From an uncultured Desulfobacter sp. (GTDB lineage: Bacteria; Desulfobacterota; Desulfobacteria; Desulfobacterales; Desulfobacteraceae): a stretch of 64,000 nucleotides of DNA. The notes below the pieces were generated by a model that made no database searches, was not told the origin of the DNA, and saw only the letters and a program-made list of their open reading frames with translations. The stretch lies in assembly GCF_963677125.1 (NCBI RefSeq), contig NZ_OY781882.1, forward strand, positions 5,230,501 through 5,294,500. The letters are read 5' to 3'. Positions 1 through 8,510 of this stretch are shown here, in pieces; the first letter of the stretch is position 1, and each line of letters begins with the position of its first letter. The translations under genes and the position numbers were made by a program.

Positions 1-2044
1 TTGCAACCGCCGGGGCCGTGGCAAACTGTCCGGTCAGCTGGCGGTAATCCAGGATGGGTATAGATGATGAATCTGCGTTGGAAAAGGCCTCAATCAGGGC
101 AGTCCCCCGGACGGTACAAGCTCTTGGAATACCGGCCATGACAGCCCCATACCTGTCATTGAAATCCGGCAGCTCCCGGATAAGCGCTGCCAGGGTATCC
201 TTGGGATTAAGGCGGTCGTTATTTTTTATAAACTGTCGGGGGGTCAGAGTAATTTTCCCGGGAATTGTCCCGGGCGTCAGCACCAGAGCACCGCCGCCGT
301 CCGCTGGTGTCTCTTCGTGGGTCACGGACATATCAAACCTGAAGGACAGCTCTGCATGGTGTTCATCTCCGCCCATGACCATGATGGGGGCATGCTCCTT
401 TTTACCTAAAATTCCGGCCGTCCACAGGGCCTGCTCAAAGGAGGCATCTCCGCCTGTGGTGGTGATGTTCGCGCCTTTTGCACCCAGTTCCATGGCCACA
501 TGACCCAGGGCGGCGTTGTGGACCGATCCCACAAAATCAATGGGGCTGGAGGATTTCTCATTGCCTGCAAAAAGCCGTGAAAGAAAGTCCCAGGTTTCCG
601 ACAGTGATCCCCAGCCGGTGCCGCCGATAATGGATGCAGGCGTTATGTCGGCGGGCTCCTCTTTGCCGGCCAGGACCGCCAGGGCCAACATCAGGCGGGA
701 AAATCGTTTCATCCGCCGCACTTTCTTCAAAGAGAGCAGGTCTGTCAGGGTTTTGTCCGTGATCATGCCTGCCAGGGACTTCCCCTTGTAAAATGCATCC
801 AGACTTTCAGCGGTCGTCCCCGCCCCTGTCACACAGGCGTAACTTAGAACTGACAAAGGACCCATTTGGGACTTTTGCCTCTTTTTTATGTTCCGGGCGC
901 AGGTCGCCGATGTATTGGTGGCTGTTTCTGATATTACAATGGATGCATTGTTTCCGCCAAATCCAAATGTGTTCGATAATACCCTGTGAACGGACCTTTG
1001 TATGGGGGGGGCTACCGGTATAAAATTCAGTTCAGGGTCCGGGGTACTGAATCCGGTATTGCCGGGAATGATCCCTTTGGATACGGCAATGGCGCTGATG
1101 ATCGCCTCTATAGCCCCAGCAGCGGCCATAGGATGGCCTGTGGCCCCTTTAACCGATGATGCCGCAGGTTGGTTTTTGTTAAAAAGCCGGTTCACAGCCA
1201 TGGCCTCAGCCTTGTCATTGGCCTCGGTGCCTGTGCCGTGAAGATTGATGTAATCTATCTGTTCAGGGGTGATGCCGGCGTCATTCATGGCTTTTTTCAT
1301 GGCATCAAAAGCACCGTCTCCTTGCGGGTGTGGAGATGAGGCGTGGTATGCATCGCAGGACAAGCCGCCGCCGGACAGTTCTGCAATGGGGCTTTCAGGT
1401 TTTTGGGCAACAAGGAGCATTAGACCTGCCCCTTCAGCAACACTCATGCCGGCCCTTTTTTCGTCAAACGGTCGGGCGCCTTCCGGATCAACCACCTGAA
1501 GGGACTGAAATCCAAAGCAGGTCATTCGGCACAAGGCATCAGCTCCTCCGGCCAGGACGGTTTGGGCCTGGCCCGAACGAATCATCTCCAAAGCGATGGT
1601 CAGGGCCGAATTTCCCGAAGAGCAGGCGGTGGATACGGTGATGGCCGGGCCTGTACAGCCCATCAACGCTGCAATGTCCTCTGCTACAGTACCCAGGCCG
1701 TGGTATCTGAAAAGATTTGGATCCGTTGCTTTGGCTTTAAGCAGGGATTCGCAGGTCAGCATCCCCCCGGTGGTGGCACCTAACACAACGGCATCCGGGA
1801 CTATACTGCATTGGGCCATGATCTGTCCGGCAGCGATCCGTGCAAGCGCGTGTGTTCGGGGGACATTGTCTTTAATCGTGCCCGGCACGCTGCCCACCTT
1901 GGGAAAATTGGGCCGGTTGAGTTGAAAAAAATCCACGGAAATCAGACCGGATTCTCCGCGTTTAAGGGCGTGATACGTGCTGTTAATCCCTGACCCTAAG
2001 GCAGACACGATTCCCATGGCAGCAATGTAAGCACCAGATGTCAT
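1..2044 (-). CDS. Ketoacyl synthase fused to an inactive ketoacyl-synthase-like (chain-length-factor-like) domain, partial at left edge
   Basis: The reading frame opens at ATG 2044 (AGGAG about 7 bases upstream) and stays open to the window edge, giving 681 codons. Residues 1-375 form a condensing enzyme for chain extension on an acyl carrier protein. Cys141 sits in TACSSG, His269 in HGTGT and His304 in ATGHP, followed by the glycine-rich NTFGFGGNN end. From about Met394 a second synthase-like N-terminal domain follows in the same frame with no stop between. Its nucleophile region reads TTTGGDASFEQAL, so the Cys is missing, as in chain-length factors. Type II KS and CLF are usually separate genes. 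The second half could in principle start at the internal ATG 865, but only a weak AGAGG precedes it. The divergent neighbours (ACP, BtrH-like, ABC exporter) support an acyl or polyketide biosynthetic role. The product is unknown. Confidence 0.88.
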   Translation of the reverse strand, partial: MTSGAYIAAMGIVSALGSGINSTYHALKRGESGLISVDFFQLNRPNFPKVGSVPGTIKDNVPRTHALARIAAGQIMAQCSIVPDAVVLGATTGGMLTCESLLKAKATDPNLFRYHGLGTVAEDIAALMGCTGPAITVSTACSSGNSALTIALEMIRSGQAQTVLAGGADALCRMTCFGFQSLQVVDPEGARPFDEKRAGMSVAEGAGLMLLVAQKPESPIAELSGGGLSCDAYHASSPHPQGDGAFDAMKKAMNDAGITPEQIDYINLHGTGTEANDKAEAMAVNRLFNKNQPAASSVKGATGHPMAAAGAIEAIISAIAVSKGIIPGNTGFSTPDPELNFIPVAPPIQRSVHRVLSNTFGFGGNNASIVISETATNTSATCARNIKKRQKSQMGPLSVLSYACVTGAGTTAESLDAFYKGKSLAGMITDKTLTDLLSLKKVRRMKRFSRLMLALAVLAGKEEPADITPASIIGGTGWGSLSETWDFLSRLFAGNEKSSSPIDFVGSVHNAALGHVAMELGAKGANITTTGGDASFEQALWTAGILGKKEHAPIMVMGGDEHHAELSFRFDMSVTHEETPADGGGALVLTPGTIPGKITLTPRQFIKNNDRLNPKDTLAALIRELPDFNDRYGAVMAGIPRACTVRGTALIEAFSNADSSSIPILDYRQLTGQFATAPAVA

Positions 2045-2196
2045 AAATTTACTCCTATCATCGGCAAGGAAATATCATTTCAAGCATACCATTGGAAGCA
2101 TATTGTAAAATTAGCTTGTTTTTAACGATAAATTCAGTGTAAGTCGTAAGCAAACTTTTAATATGCGTTTTATTTAATCTTAAGTTGTTATCGGTA
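2045..2196. promoter_or_regulatory. Divergent intergenic region between the KS fusion and the HTH/BtrH operon
   Basis: This is a 152-bp AT-rich spacer between two divergent transcription units. The ribosome site for the leftward synthase gene is visible (AGGAG on the minus strand near 2051-2056). It must hold promoters for both units, and the small HTH-like protein encoded immediately to the right is the obvious candidate to act here. No clear consensus promoter pair or palindromic operator could be assigned. Confidence 0.4.
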
Positions 2197-2634
2197 ATGC
2201 AAATAAAAGACGTCCCCCAAGATCCCGGTATTTTAGACGATTATGGCCGTGAAATATGTTATGCCGTTGATCAAAACGGAAATTACAGCCTGGCCCAAAG
2301 CATTGGATGGGATCCAAAAAATGTCGCCAACAGGCAGGCATGGCAGCTCATTGAAAAGAAAATCAACAAGGCCCGCAAAGATATTCTTGACGGCACACTC
2401 AGTCCCATTGGGTTTTATATGGCGTGTCACCAGATGGATGTCGCTCTTCTTGCTCAGTATATGGGATTGTATCGCTGGCAGGTCAAGCGGCATCTCAAAC
2501 CAGCTGTCTTCAAAAAAATTAAAAGGGACATACTGGAAAAGTATGCCGCACTATTCAATGTATCCGTGGATGAATTAAAAACGCTGCCCAAGCCGGTCAT
2601 GGATTGCCCCGTCGACTGCCAAGATGAAGATTAA
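2197..2634 (+). CDS. Small HTH-like putative DNA-binding protein
   Basis: This 145-residue protein has no signal peptide or membrane segment. I chose ATG 2197 over the in-frame TTG 2185; neither has a strong ribosome site. The middle part (about residues 68-125) reads like a Cro/XRE-type helix-turn-helix: MDVALLAQYMGLYRWQVKRH, then a helix, then KYAALFNVSVDELKTLP, the usual ending of XRE domains. The C-terminus carries two Cys in MDCPVDCQDED. It stops 2 bases before the BtrH-like gene and so is probably co-transcribed with it and the exporter. This makes it the likely local regulator of the biosynthetic locus. The DNA-binding assignment rests on pattern only, and the N-terminal 65 residues are not recognised. 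Confidence 0.6.
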   Translation: MQIKDVPQDPGILDDYGREICYAVDQNGNYSLAQSIGWDPKNVANRQAWQLIEKKINKARKDILDGTLSPIGFYMACHQMDVALLAQYMGLYRWQVKRHLKPAVFKKIKRDILEKYAALFNVSVDELKTLPKPVMDCPVDCQDED

Positions 2635-2636
2635 CG

Positions 2637-3650
2637 ATGAGAATTGATTTTAAACATACCCAGTCCGCCCATTGTGAGTGCGGGGTTACTGCAAACCTGA
2701 TCAACCATGCCGTAAAAGACAGTGAACAACAACTTTCAGAGGCCCTGGCATTCGGCATTGGCCAGGGCATCTTTTTTGGGTACCTGCCGTTTATCAAGGT
2801 CAATGAACTGCCGTTGACAACCTTTCGGTGCCCGGTGGGCAAAATATTTAAAAGTGTGACCCGCGCTTTGGGCATTGGGGTCAAATGGCAAAAGTTTTCA
2901 AGTGTGCCCAAAGCCATGGATGCCCTGGACAGAGCACTTGACCAGGGGCACCCTGTGGGATGCCGGACCGGCGGATACTGGTTGCCGTATTTTCCCCCGG
3001 CCTTGAGATTTCATTTTAATATGCACAATATCGTGGTGATCGGCAAAGAGGGGGATAATTATATCATCAGTGATCCGGTTTTTCCTTCCCTCGTAGAGTG
3101 TTCGTCTAAGGACCTGGCCCTGGCCCGGTTTGCAAAGGGGGCTCTTGCCCCCAAAGGGAGTATGTACCGCATCACCCGGGTTCCTGAAACAATTGATTTA
3201 AAGCCCGCCCTGTTTACAGGGATCAAGGGTGCGGCAAAAAGTATGGTAAAAACGCCTGTGCCGTTTTTGGGCACCCGGGGTATTCGTTTCTTAGGAAAGT
3301 GTGTTGAAAATTGGCCCAGAAAATTCGGCAATGAACACACCGTACTCCTTTTGGGACAGCTCATACGGATGCAAGAAGAGATTGGCACAGGCGGCGGCGG
3401 TTTTCGTTTTATGTATTCGGCATTCCTCCAGCAGGCCGCTCGGCTTTTGGATGATCCGCGGTTGACCACCATGGCTGAACAGATGACGGCTTCCGGAGAT
3501 CTGTGGCGCAGATTTGCCGTCAAGGCCGCAAGGCATTGCAAGGGCAGGGCGACCCGGGATGACTCGGTACAGGCCATGCGTGAGGTTCTCAATAGCTGCG
3601 CAGATATAGAAACCCGCACCTTTAAGGAACTTTTGTCCATTGCCGGCTGA
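2637..3650 (+). CDS. BtrH N-terminal domain / DUF4872-type protein, candidate acyl-ACP-dependent acyltransferase
   Basis: The protein has 337 residues. The N-terminus contains SAHCECGVTANLI, the Cys-containing start of the BtrH_N (C39-peptidase-like) fold, and around residue 125 HNIVVIGKEGDNYIISDP, the His-containing strand typical of this fold. BtrH of butirosin biosynthesis transfers an acyl group from an acyl carrier protein to an aminoglycoside amine. The remaining C-terminal helical part fits the DUF4872-type tail of such proteins. The gene lies 2 bases after the HTH gene and overlaps the ABC ATPase gene by 11 bases, so translation is probably coupled. With an ACP and a KS next door, transfer of an ACP-bound acyl chain to an acceptor is a reasonable inference. 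A processing peptidase role for the exporter is the alternative. Confidence 0.72.
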   Translation: MRIDFKHTQSAHCECGVTANLINHAVKDSEQQLSEALAFGIGQGIFFGYLPFIKVNELPLTTFRCPVGKIFKSVTRALGIGVKWQKFSSVPKAMDALDRALDQGHPVGCRTGGYWLPYFPPALRFHFNMHNIVVIGKEGDNYIISDPVFPSLVECSSKDLALARFAKGALAPKGSMYRITRVPETIDLKPALFTGIKGAAKSMVKTPVPFLGTRGIRFLGKCVENWPRKFGNEHTVLLLGQLIRMQEEIGTGGGGFRFMYSAFLQQAARLLDDPRLTTMAEQMTASGDLWRRFAVKAARHCKGRATRDDSVQAMREVLNSCADIETRTFKELLSIAG

Positions 3651-4401
3651 TGATCCTCAATCTGTTCTTAAGGTCAGTCACTTGGGGAAACGCTATCCGG
3701 GCAGTGGGAAAGATGTCCTGGCCGACTTGAATTTACGGGTTGAAAAAGGCGAAATTTTCGGATTATTAGGACCCAACGGTGCGGGCAAAACCACAACCAT
3801 CTCCATTTTATCCACCCTGATAAAACCCAGCCGGGGCAGTGTGCAAATCTGCGGTGTGGACGCCTTGATACATCCACTTAAGGTCAGGCCCCTTATCAGT
3901 TTGATCCCCCAGGAAATCGCCTTGTTTTCAAAGCTTACCGGGCGGGAAAATATGGTTTATTTCGGTACGTTATTTGGGCTTAACAAAACGGCGTTGGCAT
4001 TAAAAATTACAGAAATCTTGGGCCTATTTGATCTGGATGAGTTTGCCGATCAGCTTATCTCAAAATGTTCCGGCGGCATTCAACGCCGGTTTAATATTGC
4101 CTGCGGAATTTTGCATGATCCGGCACTGATATTTCTGGATGAGCCCACCGTGGGCATGGATGTTCATTCCCGCAACGCATTGCTTGACCGGATTCAGCAG
4201 TTAAGTCTTAAGGGCAGCACCCTGATCTATACGACCCATTACATGGAAGAGGCTGAAAAAATATGTTCACGGGTTTTGATCATGGATAAAGGCGTTTGTC
4301 TTGCCCAGGGGCGAACCGATGATCTGATCAGCGGCATCGGCAAATGCCGTAATCTCAACGAGCTGTTTTTAAAGGCCACAGGGAAAAAAGATAGTTATTA
4401 A
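3640..4401 (+). CDS. ABC-2 type exporter, ATP-binding subunit
   Basis: This 253-residue ABC ATPase has Walker A GPNGAGKTTT near residue 44, a slightly variant signature KCSGGIQRR (Ser in the usual LSGGQ position is kept), Walker B LIFLDEPTVGMD and the switch His in TTHYMEEAE. The start is TTG 3640, overlapping the end of the BtrH-like gene, with AAGGA about 10 bases upstream. The next gene begins on its stop codon (ATG 4401), a classic ATPase/permease pair. Subfamily features resemble drug- or polyketide-type (DRA/CcmA-like) exporters. It probably powers export of the locus product across the inner membrane. The substrate is unknown. Confidence 0.93.
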   Translation: MPADDPQSVLKVSHLGKRYPGSGKDVLADLNLRVEKGEIFGLLGPNGAGKTTTISILSTLIKPSRGSVQICGVDALIHPLKVRPLISLIPQEIALFSKLTGRENMVYFGTLFGLNKTALALKITEILGLFDLDEFADQLISKCSGGIQRRFNIACGILHDPALIFLDEPTVGMDVHSRNALLDRIQQLSLKGSTLIYTTHYMEEAEKICSRVLIMDKGVCLAQGRTDDLISGIGKCRNLNELFLKATGKKDSY

Positions 4402-5624
4402 TGGGACTTTTAGCCGCCACATTAAAAAAGGAACTGCTTTTACTCATCCGGGACCGCATGGGCCTGGTGCTGTTGTTTGTCATGCCGGCCGTACTGGTGA
4501 CCATTATCTGTCTTGTGCAGGCAAAAGTACTGAATCCGATTACCCATGTTTTGGTTCTTGATAACGATAAAAATGAGATCGGAAAGATTATTTTTAAGGG
4601 CTTAAAGGACTCGGACAATATCATTGCCGTGAAGGGTGAAGAGGTCGGATGCAACACCGAGACCGTGGCAAAAGCCTTGGTGAATAAAGGGGCGTACCAG
4701 TTCAGTGTTGTGATCCCCGAAGGCTGTACGGACTTTGCCTTTGATCAAGCCCGGCTGTTTGCCCTTGGAAAAAAAGGTGCCGCTGGTACCAACAGCAAAC
4801 AGATTACCTTATATTTTGACCCTTCGGTCCAGGGAGGCTTTCGGGCTGCGGTGTTAAGTGCTGTCTCAAAGGTGCTTTTATGCCTGGAGTATGAGATTAA
4901 GCTCAGGCAAGCTGTTTTCCCCACAGACAGGCGGCCGGATGCAACACCGCCTGCCCCATGGTTTGATATTAAAGAGGCCTGGGCAACGGAATTCGGATTC
5001 ATAAAAATGCCCACATCGGTTCAGCAGAATGTGCCGGCCTGGGCCTTGTTCGGTATTTTTTTTATCTGCGTGCCCCTTGCCGGAAGCATGATTCAGGAGC
5101 GTGAAAATAAAACCCTTGACCGGTTGAAAACCATGCCCGTCCCTGGATTTATTTTGATTTTGGGAAAGATTGTTGCCTACATCTGTGTCTGCCTGATTCA
5201 GTTTTTCTTTGTTTTTTTGATCGGTACGTTTGTTTTTCCCCTTTTGGGTCTGCCTGCCTTTGTCGTAAACGGCCCATGGATTGCCGTACTGATTATCATT
5301 GCCGCATGTGCGGTGGCCGCTGCAAACTACGGCATTATGCTTGGGCAACTTGCAGGCTCCTATGAGCAGGCCCTGGTTATTGGCCCCACAACTATTGTGA
5401 TTGCCGCAGCTCTTGGCGGCATCATCGTCCCTGTTTATCTGATGCCCGGCCCCATGCAGCTGATCAGTAATTTGTCTCCCCTGGCATGGGCCCTTGACGC
5501 ATTCTACGATATCCTTTTGCGGGGAAAACAGATCAAAGCTGTTTTGCCTGAAGCAGGTTGTCTGGTACTGTTTGGTATGGCTGCTTCGGGGATATCTCAT
5601 CTCTCTTTTAAATACAAAAAATAA
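4401..5624 (+). CDS. ABC-2 type exporter, membrane subunit
   Basis: This 407-residue permease has an N-terminal membrane segment (about 18-38, LVLLFVMPAVLVTIICLVQ), a long extracytoplasmic stretch of about 190 residues, and a block of about five hydrophobic segments from residue 210 to the end. The motif SMIQERENKTLDRLKTMPV precedes the C-terminal membrane block, as in ABC-2 permeases of the YhgE/DrrB/CcmB group. It overlaps the ATPase gene by one base and is followed 11 bases later by the acyl carrier protein gene. It therefore belongs to the same transcription unit and very likely forms the exporter with the preceding ATPase. Confidence 0.92.
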   Translation: MGLLAATLKKELLLLIRDRMGLVLLFVMPAVLVTIICLVQAKVLNPITHVLVLDNDKNEIGKIIFKGLKDSDNIIAVKGEEVGCNTETVAKALVNKGAYQFSVVIPEGCTDFAFDQARLFALGKKGAAGTNSKQITLYFDPSVQGGFRAAVLSAVSKVLLCLEYEIKLRQAVFPTDRRPDATPPAPWFDIKEAWATEFGFIKMPTSVQQNVPAWALFGIFFICVPLAGSMIQERENKTLDRLKTMPVPGFILILGKIVAYICVCLIQFFFVFLIGTFVFPLLGLPAFVVNGPWIAVLIIIAACAVAAANYGIMLGQLAGSYEQALVIGPTTIVIAAALGGIIVPVYLMPGPMQLISNLSPLAWALDAFYDILLRGKQIKAVLPEAGCLVLFGMAASGISHLSFKYKK

Positions 5625-5635
5625 GGTAAATTTTG

Positions 5636-5896
5636 ATGCTGGAAAAAGAGCTGTTAACAACCATTGTTGAACTATGTAATGTGCAGGAAGATATACCGGA
5701 TGATTTTCCGATGGACGCCCCCCTGGTGGGACCGGATTCACTGCTTGGGCTGGATTCCCTGGACGCCGTTGAAATTGTTGTCATGGTCCAGGATCTCTAT
5801 GATGTCCGCATCGACACCCAGGACCAGGCACGTGAAATTTTAGCAACGATTCAATCACTTGCCGATTATATCCGGGAAAAGAACGGTGCCGATTAA
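5636..5896 (+). CDS. Acyl carrier protein
   Basis: This 86-residue acidic protein carries the phosphopantetheine attachment motif in LGLDSLDAVEIVV (Ser near residue 41) within the four-helix carrier fold. ATG 5636 is preceded by AAGG at good spacing, and a TTG one codon upstream is less likely. It differs from housekeeping AcpP by its N-terminal VELCNVQEDIPDDFPMDAPLVG, typical of specialised carrier proteins in aryl-polyene, resorcinol or polyketide loci. It closes the export operon. The function inferred is to hold the growing acyl chain for the divergent KS fusion and to donate it to the BtrH-like protein. Confidence 0.92.
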   Translation: MLEKELLTTIVELCNVQEDIPDDFPMDAPLVGPDSLLGLDSLDAVEIVVMVQDLYDVRIDTQDQAREILATIQSLADYIREKNGAD

Positions 5897-6489
5897 GCCC
5901 TGAGCTTCAATAAAACTTGTACGTCTAAGGCATCGGGGATTGCCGTGAAGATCCCCCCCCTCCTAACAAAAGACCTGCCCCTTCTCTTCCGAAAATGTCA
6001 AATCAAGGGGCTAAAGAGATTCGAATTCCATCTTCCGTGTCTTCAGTGATTTCCGTGGTTAAATGTTTTCAAATAAAAGCGGACCATGCCCAAGGCTTTG
6101 GGGTGTTGTTTGCCGTAGTTTCAAAGTTCATTCATTATTTTTGAATATAACATCAATTTCTTTGATGTTTTTTAAAAAGTAAAATTGATGAATTGATATT
6201 CGCTCTTTTTACGCTTTTTTTAATAATTAAAGGCACCTTTCTTTTCTACTTTTCTTTACATTTTTTATCATTTTTTTTCCATATCTTGATTGACATCAAA
6301 TAGATAACTATATATTAATTTTTGCTTATGCAAAAGAAACTCAGTAAAACCAGAAGGAAACCCTCCCTTTGATTCCCTGCTGTAGTATTTCAATAATGCA
6401 CCATTGAGCAGTAACAAAAATAGAAATATTAATGATAGAGTTGTTCAATAAAATTTATATTAGGTTCAGTATTTATTAAGGAGGCCAAA
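5897..6489. other. Gene-free 593-bp spacer upstream of the hdr-mvh operon
   Basis: I see no convincing coding frame here. The left half holds a degenerate copy (about 6032-6060) of a motif of the type TTCCGTGTCTT...TTCCGTGGTT, related to sequences at 13663-13722 and 44017-44050. The right half is strongly AT-rich and ends in AAGGAGG just before hdrA, consistent with a long leader or promoter region for the hydrogenase operon. No terminator with a clear U-tract follows the ACP gene. Confidence 0.5.
6290..6318 (+). promoter_or_regulatory. Candidate sigma-70 promoter for hdrA
   Basis: TTGACA at 6290-6295 is a perfect -35 hexamer. TATTAA at 6313-6318 follows at 17-bp spacing as a possible -10, and the neighbouring TATATT is an alternative at shorter spacing. 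It lies about 170 bases upstream of the hdrA start in AT-rich DNA. It is a pattern match only. Confidence 0.35.
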
Positions 6490-8499
6490 ATGGCAAAAGT
6501 AGGCGTATATGTATGTCATTGCGGGTCGAACATTGCCGGTGTAATTGACGTTGCTGCGGTCCGTGATTTTGCGGAAGAACTGCCTGACGTTGTGATTGCC
6601 CGCTTAAATTTATTCATGTGTTCTGACTCCGGACAAGAGATGGTCAAGCAGGATATCCGCGATGGGCTGGTGGACCGGGTGGTGGTCGCGGCCTGTACCC
6701 CGCGTACCCATGAGCCGATTTTCAGGGCGGCCTGTGAGCAGGCAGGTCTGAACAAATACTTGTTTGAGATGGCCAACATCCGGGACCAGGCAAGCTGGGT
6801 CCATGGAAATGACCATGACGGGGCCACGGAAAAGGCCAAAAAGGTGGTTGCATCCGCCGTTGGCAAGGCAAGGTATCTGGAACCCCTGGAGGACAAGTAT
6901 GTGGATGTCACCGATGCGGCCCTGGTGATCGGTGGCGGTATCGGCGGTATCAGTGCCGCGCTGGAACTGGCCAACATGGGGCACAAAACCTATATGGTGG
7001 AAAAAGAACCGTCCATCGGCGGCGTCATGGCTCAATTGGATAAGACCTTTCCCACCAATGACTGCTCCGCCTGTATCCTTACCCCCAAAATGGTCGAGTG
7101 TTACAACCATCCCAATGTAGAGGTTCTGGCTTACGCTGAAGTCGATGACGTGGAAGGTTATATCGGCAATTTCAAGGTTAAAGTGCGTCAAAAACAGGCC
7201 TATGTAGACTGGAATAAATGCACCGGCTGCGGTGATTGCGCGGCCGTCTGTCCGGCCAAGGTGCCCGATGCCTTTAACGCCGGGCTGGATATGCGTCGGG
7301 CCGCCTATATCATGTTTCCCCAGGCCGTACCCAAAAAAGCGGTCGTTGACATGGACCATTGCAAAAACTGCGCAGGACGGATCATCGGTTCCGAACCCAA
7401 GCTGAGCAAAAAAACGGGAAAACCCCTTCTGGCCCCCTGTGAAAAGGCCTGTCCCGCCGACGCCATCAACCGCTCTTTGCCCCTGGACCCCAAGGGGACG
7501 ATCAAAGAGATTGAAGTGGGCTCCATTGTCGTAGCCACAGGCTTTCAGGTCATGGAAAAAGAGTGGTTCAAGGAGATGGCGCCCAAATCTCCCAACGTGA
7601 TCACCGCCCTGCAGCTGGAGCGCCTGATCAGTGCCACCGGACCTACCGAAGGAAAACTGCTGCGTCCCTCGGACAATCAGAAACCCCACACCCTGACCTT
7701 TGTCTCTTGCATGGGTTCCCGGGATGAACACTTTCACACCTACTGCTCCCGGGTCTGCTGCATGTACATGATCAAACAGGCGCGCCTGTTAAAAGAGAAA
7801 TACCCGGATCTGATCATCAACATGCATTTCATTGACGTGCGCACCGCCGGCAAAGATTATGACGAGTACTATACCGGATCACGCAAGATGGGTATCAACA
7901 TCTTCAAAGGCAAGGTCGGCGGCCTTGAGGTCCTGCCGGGCGAAAACTTACGTGTCCTGGCCTATGATATGGAATCGGCCACCCCCATTGAATACGAATC
8001 CGACCTGGTCATTCTGGCCACAGCCATTGAATTGCCCAAATCCGCCACCGCTCTTGCCCAGAAATTGGGCTTGCAGTTCTGCGGCAGCCATTTTTTCCGG
8101 GAACTGCACCCCAAACTTGGGCCTGTTGAAACCTCCACCGAGGGGCTGTTTATTGCCGGCTGCTGCCAGGGCCCCAAGGATATTCCCGATACCGTATCCC
8201 AGGCCAAAGGCGCTGCTGCGGCCGCTGCCGTTCCCCTGGCCCAGGGCCGGGTGAGAATTGATCCCACCATTTCCGAGATCGTCAGTGACCGGTGCAGCGG
8301 CTGCGGGGTGTGCGTTCCCCTTTGTCCCTACAATGCCATCTCCATGCGCGATGCCGGCGGTAAACCCCGGGCCCGCATTGAAATGTCCGCGTGCAAGGGC
8401 TGTGGTGTTTGCACCTCGGCTTGCCCTTCCGGTGCCATTGTGCTGCATGGCTATGAAGAAGATCAGATTTTTGCGCAGATTGCAGCGCTCACCGTTTAA
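6490..8499 (+). CDS. hdrA: Heterodisulfide reductase-like FAD/Fe-S subunit A
   Basis: This 669-residue protein is the flavin-bifurcating core of Hdr complexes. N-terminal CHCGSN (9-14) begins a HdrA-type domain, and GGGIGG (148-153) is the FAD-binding motif. NDCSACILTPKMVE (around 190) is the HdrA Cys cluster. A CTGCGDC...CP ferredoxin motif lies at about 244-254, and two C-terminal 4Fe-4S motifs start at about 602 and 635. A strong AAGGAGG site precedes ATG 6490. It leads an operon with hdrC, hdrB, mvhD, mvhG and mvhA. Together these should couple H2 oxidation to reduction of ferredoxin and a disulfide. Sulfate reducers lack the methanogen CoM-CoB disulfide, so the disulfide partner (DsrC is often proposed) is an inference. 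Confidence 0.95.
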   Translation: MAKVGVYVCHCGSNIAGVIDVAAVRDFAEELPDVVIARLNLFMCSDSGQEMVKQDIRDGLVDRVVVAACTPRTHEPIFRAACEQAGLNKYLFEMANIRDQASWVHGNDHDGATEKAKKVVASAVGKARYLEPLEDKYVDVTDAALVIGGGIGGISAALELANMGHKTYMVEKEPSIGGVMAQLDKTFPTNDCSACILTPKMVECYNHPNVEVLAYAEVDDVEGYIGNFKVKVRQKQAYVDWNKCTGCGDCAAVCPAKVPDAFNAGLDMRRAAYIMFPQAVPKKAVVDMDHCKNCAGRIIGSEPKLSKKTGKPLLAPCEKACPADAINRSLPLDPKGTIKEIEVGSIVVATGFQVMEKEWFKEMAPKSPNVITALQLERLISATGPTEGKLLRPSDNQKPHTLTFVSCMGSRDEHFHTYCSRVCCMYMIKQARLLKEKYPDLIINMHFIDVRTAGKDYDEYYTGSRKMGINIFKGKVGGLEVLPGENLRVLAYDMESATPIEYESDLVILATAIELPKSATALAQKLGLQFCGSHFFRELHPKLGPVETSTEGLFIAGCCQGPKDIPDTVSQAKGAAAAAAVPLAQGRVRIDPTISEIVSDRCSGCGVCVPLCPYNAISMRDAGGKPRARIEMSACKGCGVCTSACPSGAIVLHGYEEDQIFAQIAALTV

Positions 8500-8510
8500 A
8501 GGAGGTTTTG

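Noticed and set aside
1004..1011. Eight-C tract in the KS gene as a phase-variable frameshift
   Set aside because: Codon-by-codon reading from ATG 2044 shows GCC CCC CCC ATA in frame, leading directly into NTFGFGGNN. There is no frameshift.
54..1993. Rightward frames opposite the KS fusion
   Set aside because: They lie antisense to a long frame with KS catalytic motifs and have no recognisable domains.
4878..5741. 287-codon leftward frame
   Set aside because: It is antisense to the ABC-2 permease gene and has low-complexity composition without motifs.
6610..7737. 375-codon leftward frame within hdrA
   Set aside because: Shadow of hdrA, whose flavin and Fe-S motifs define the real frame.
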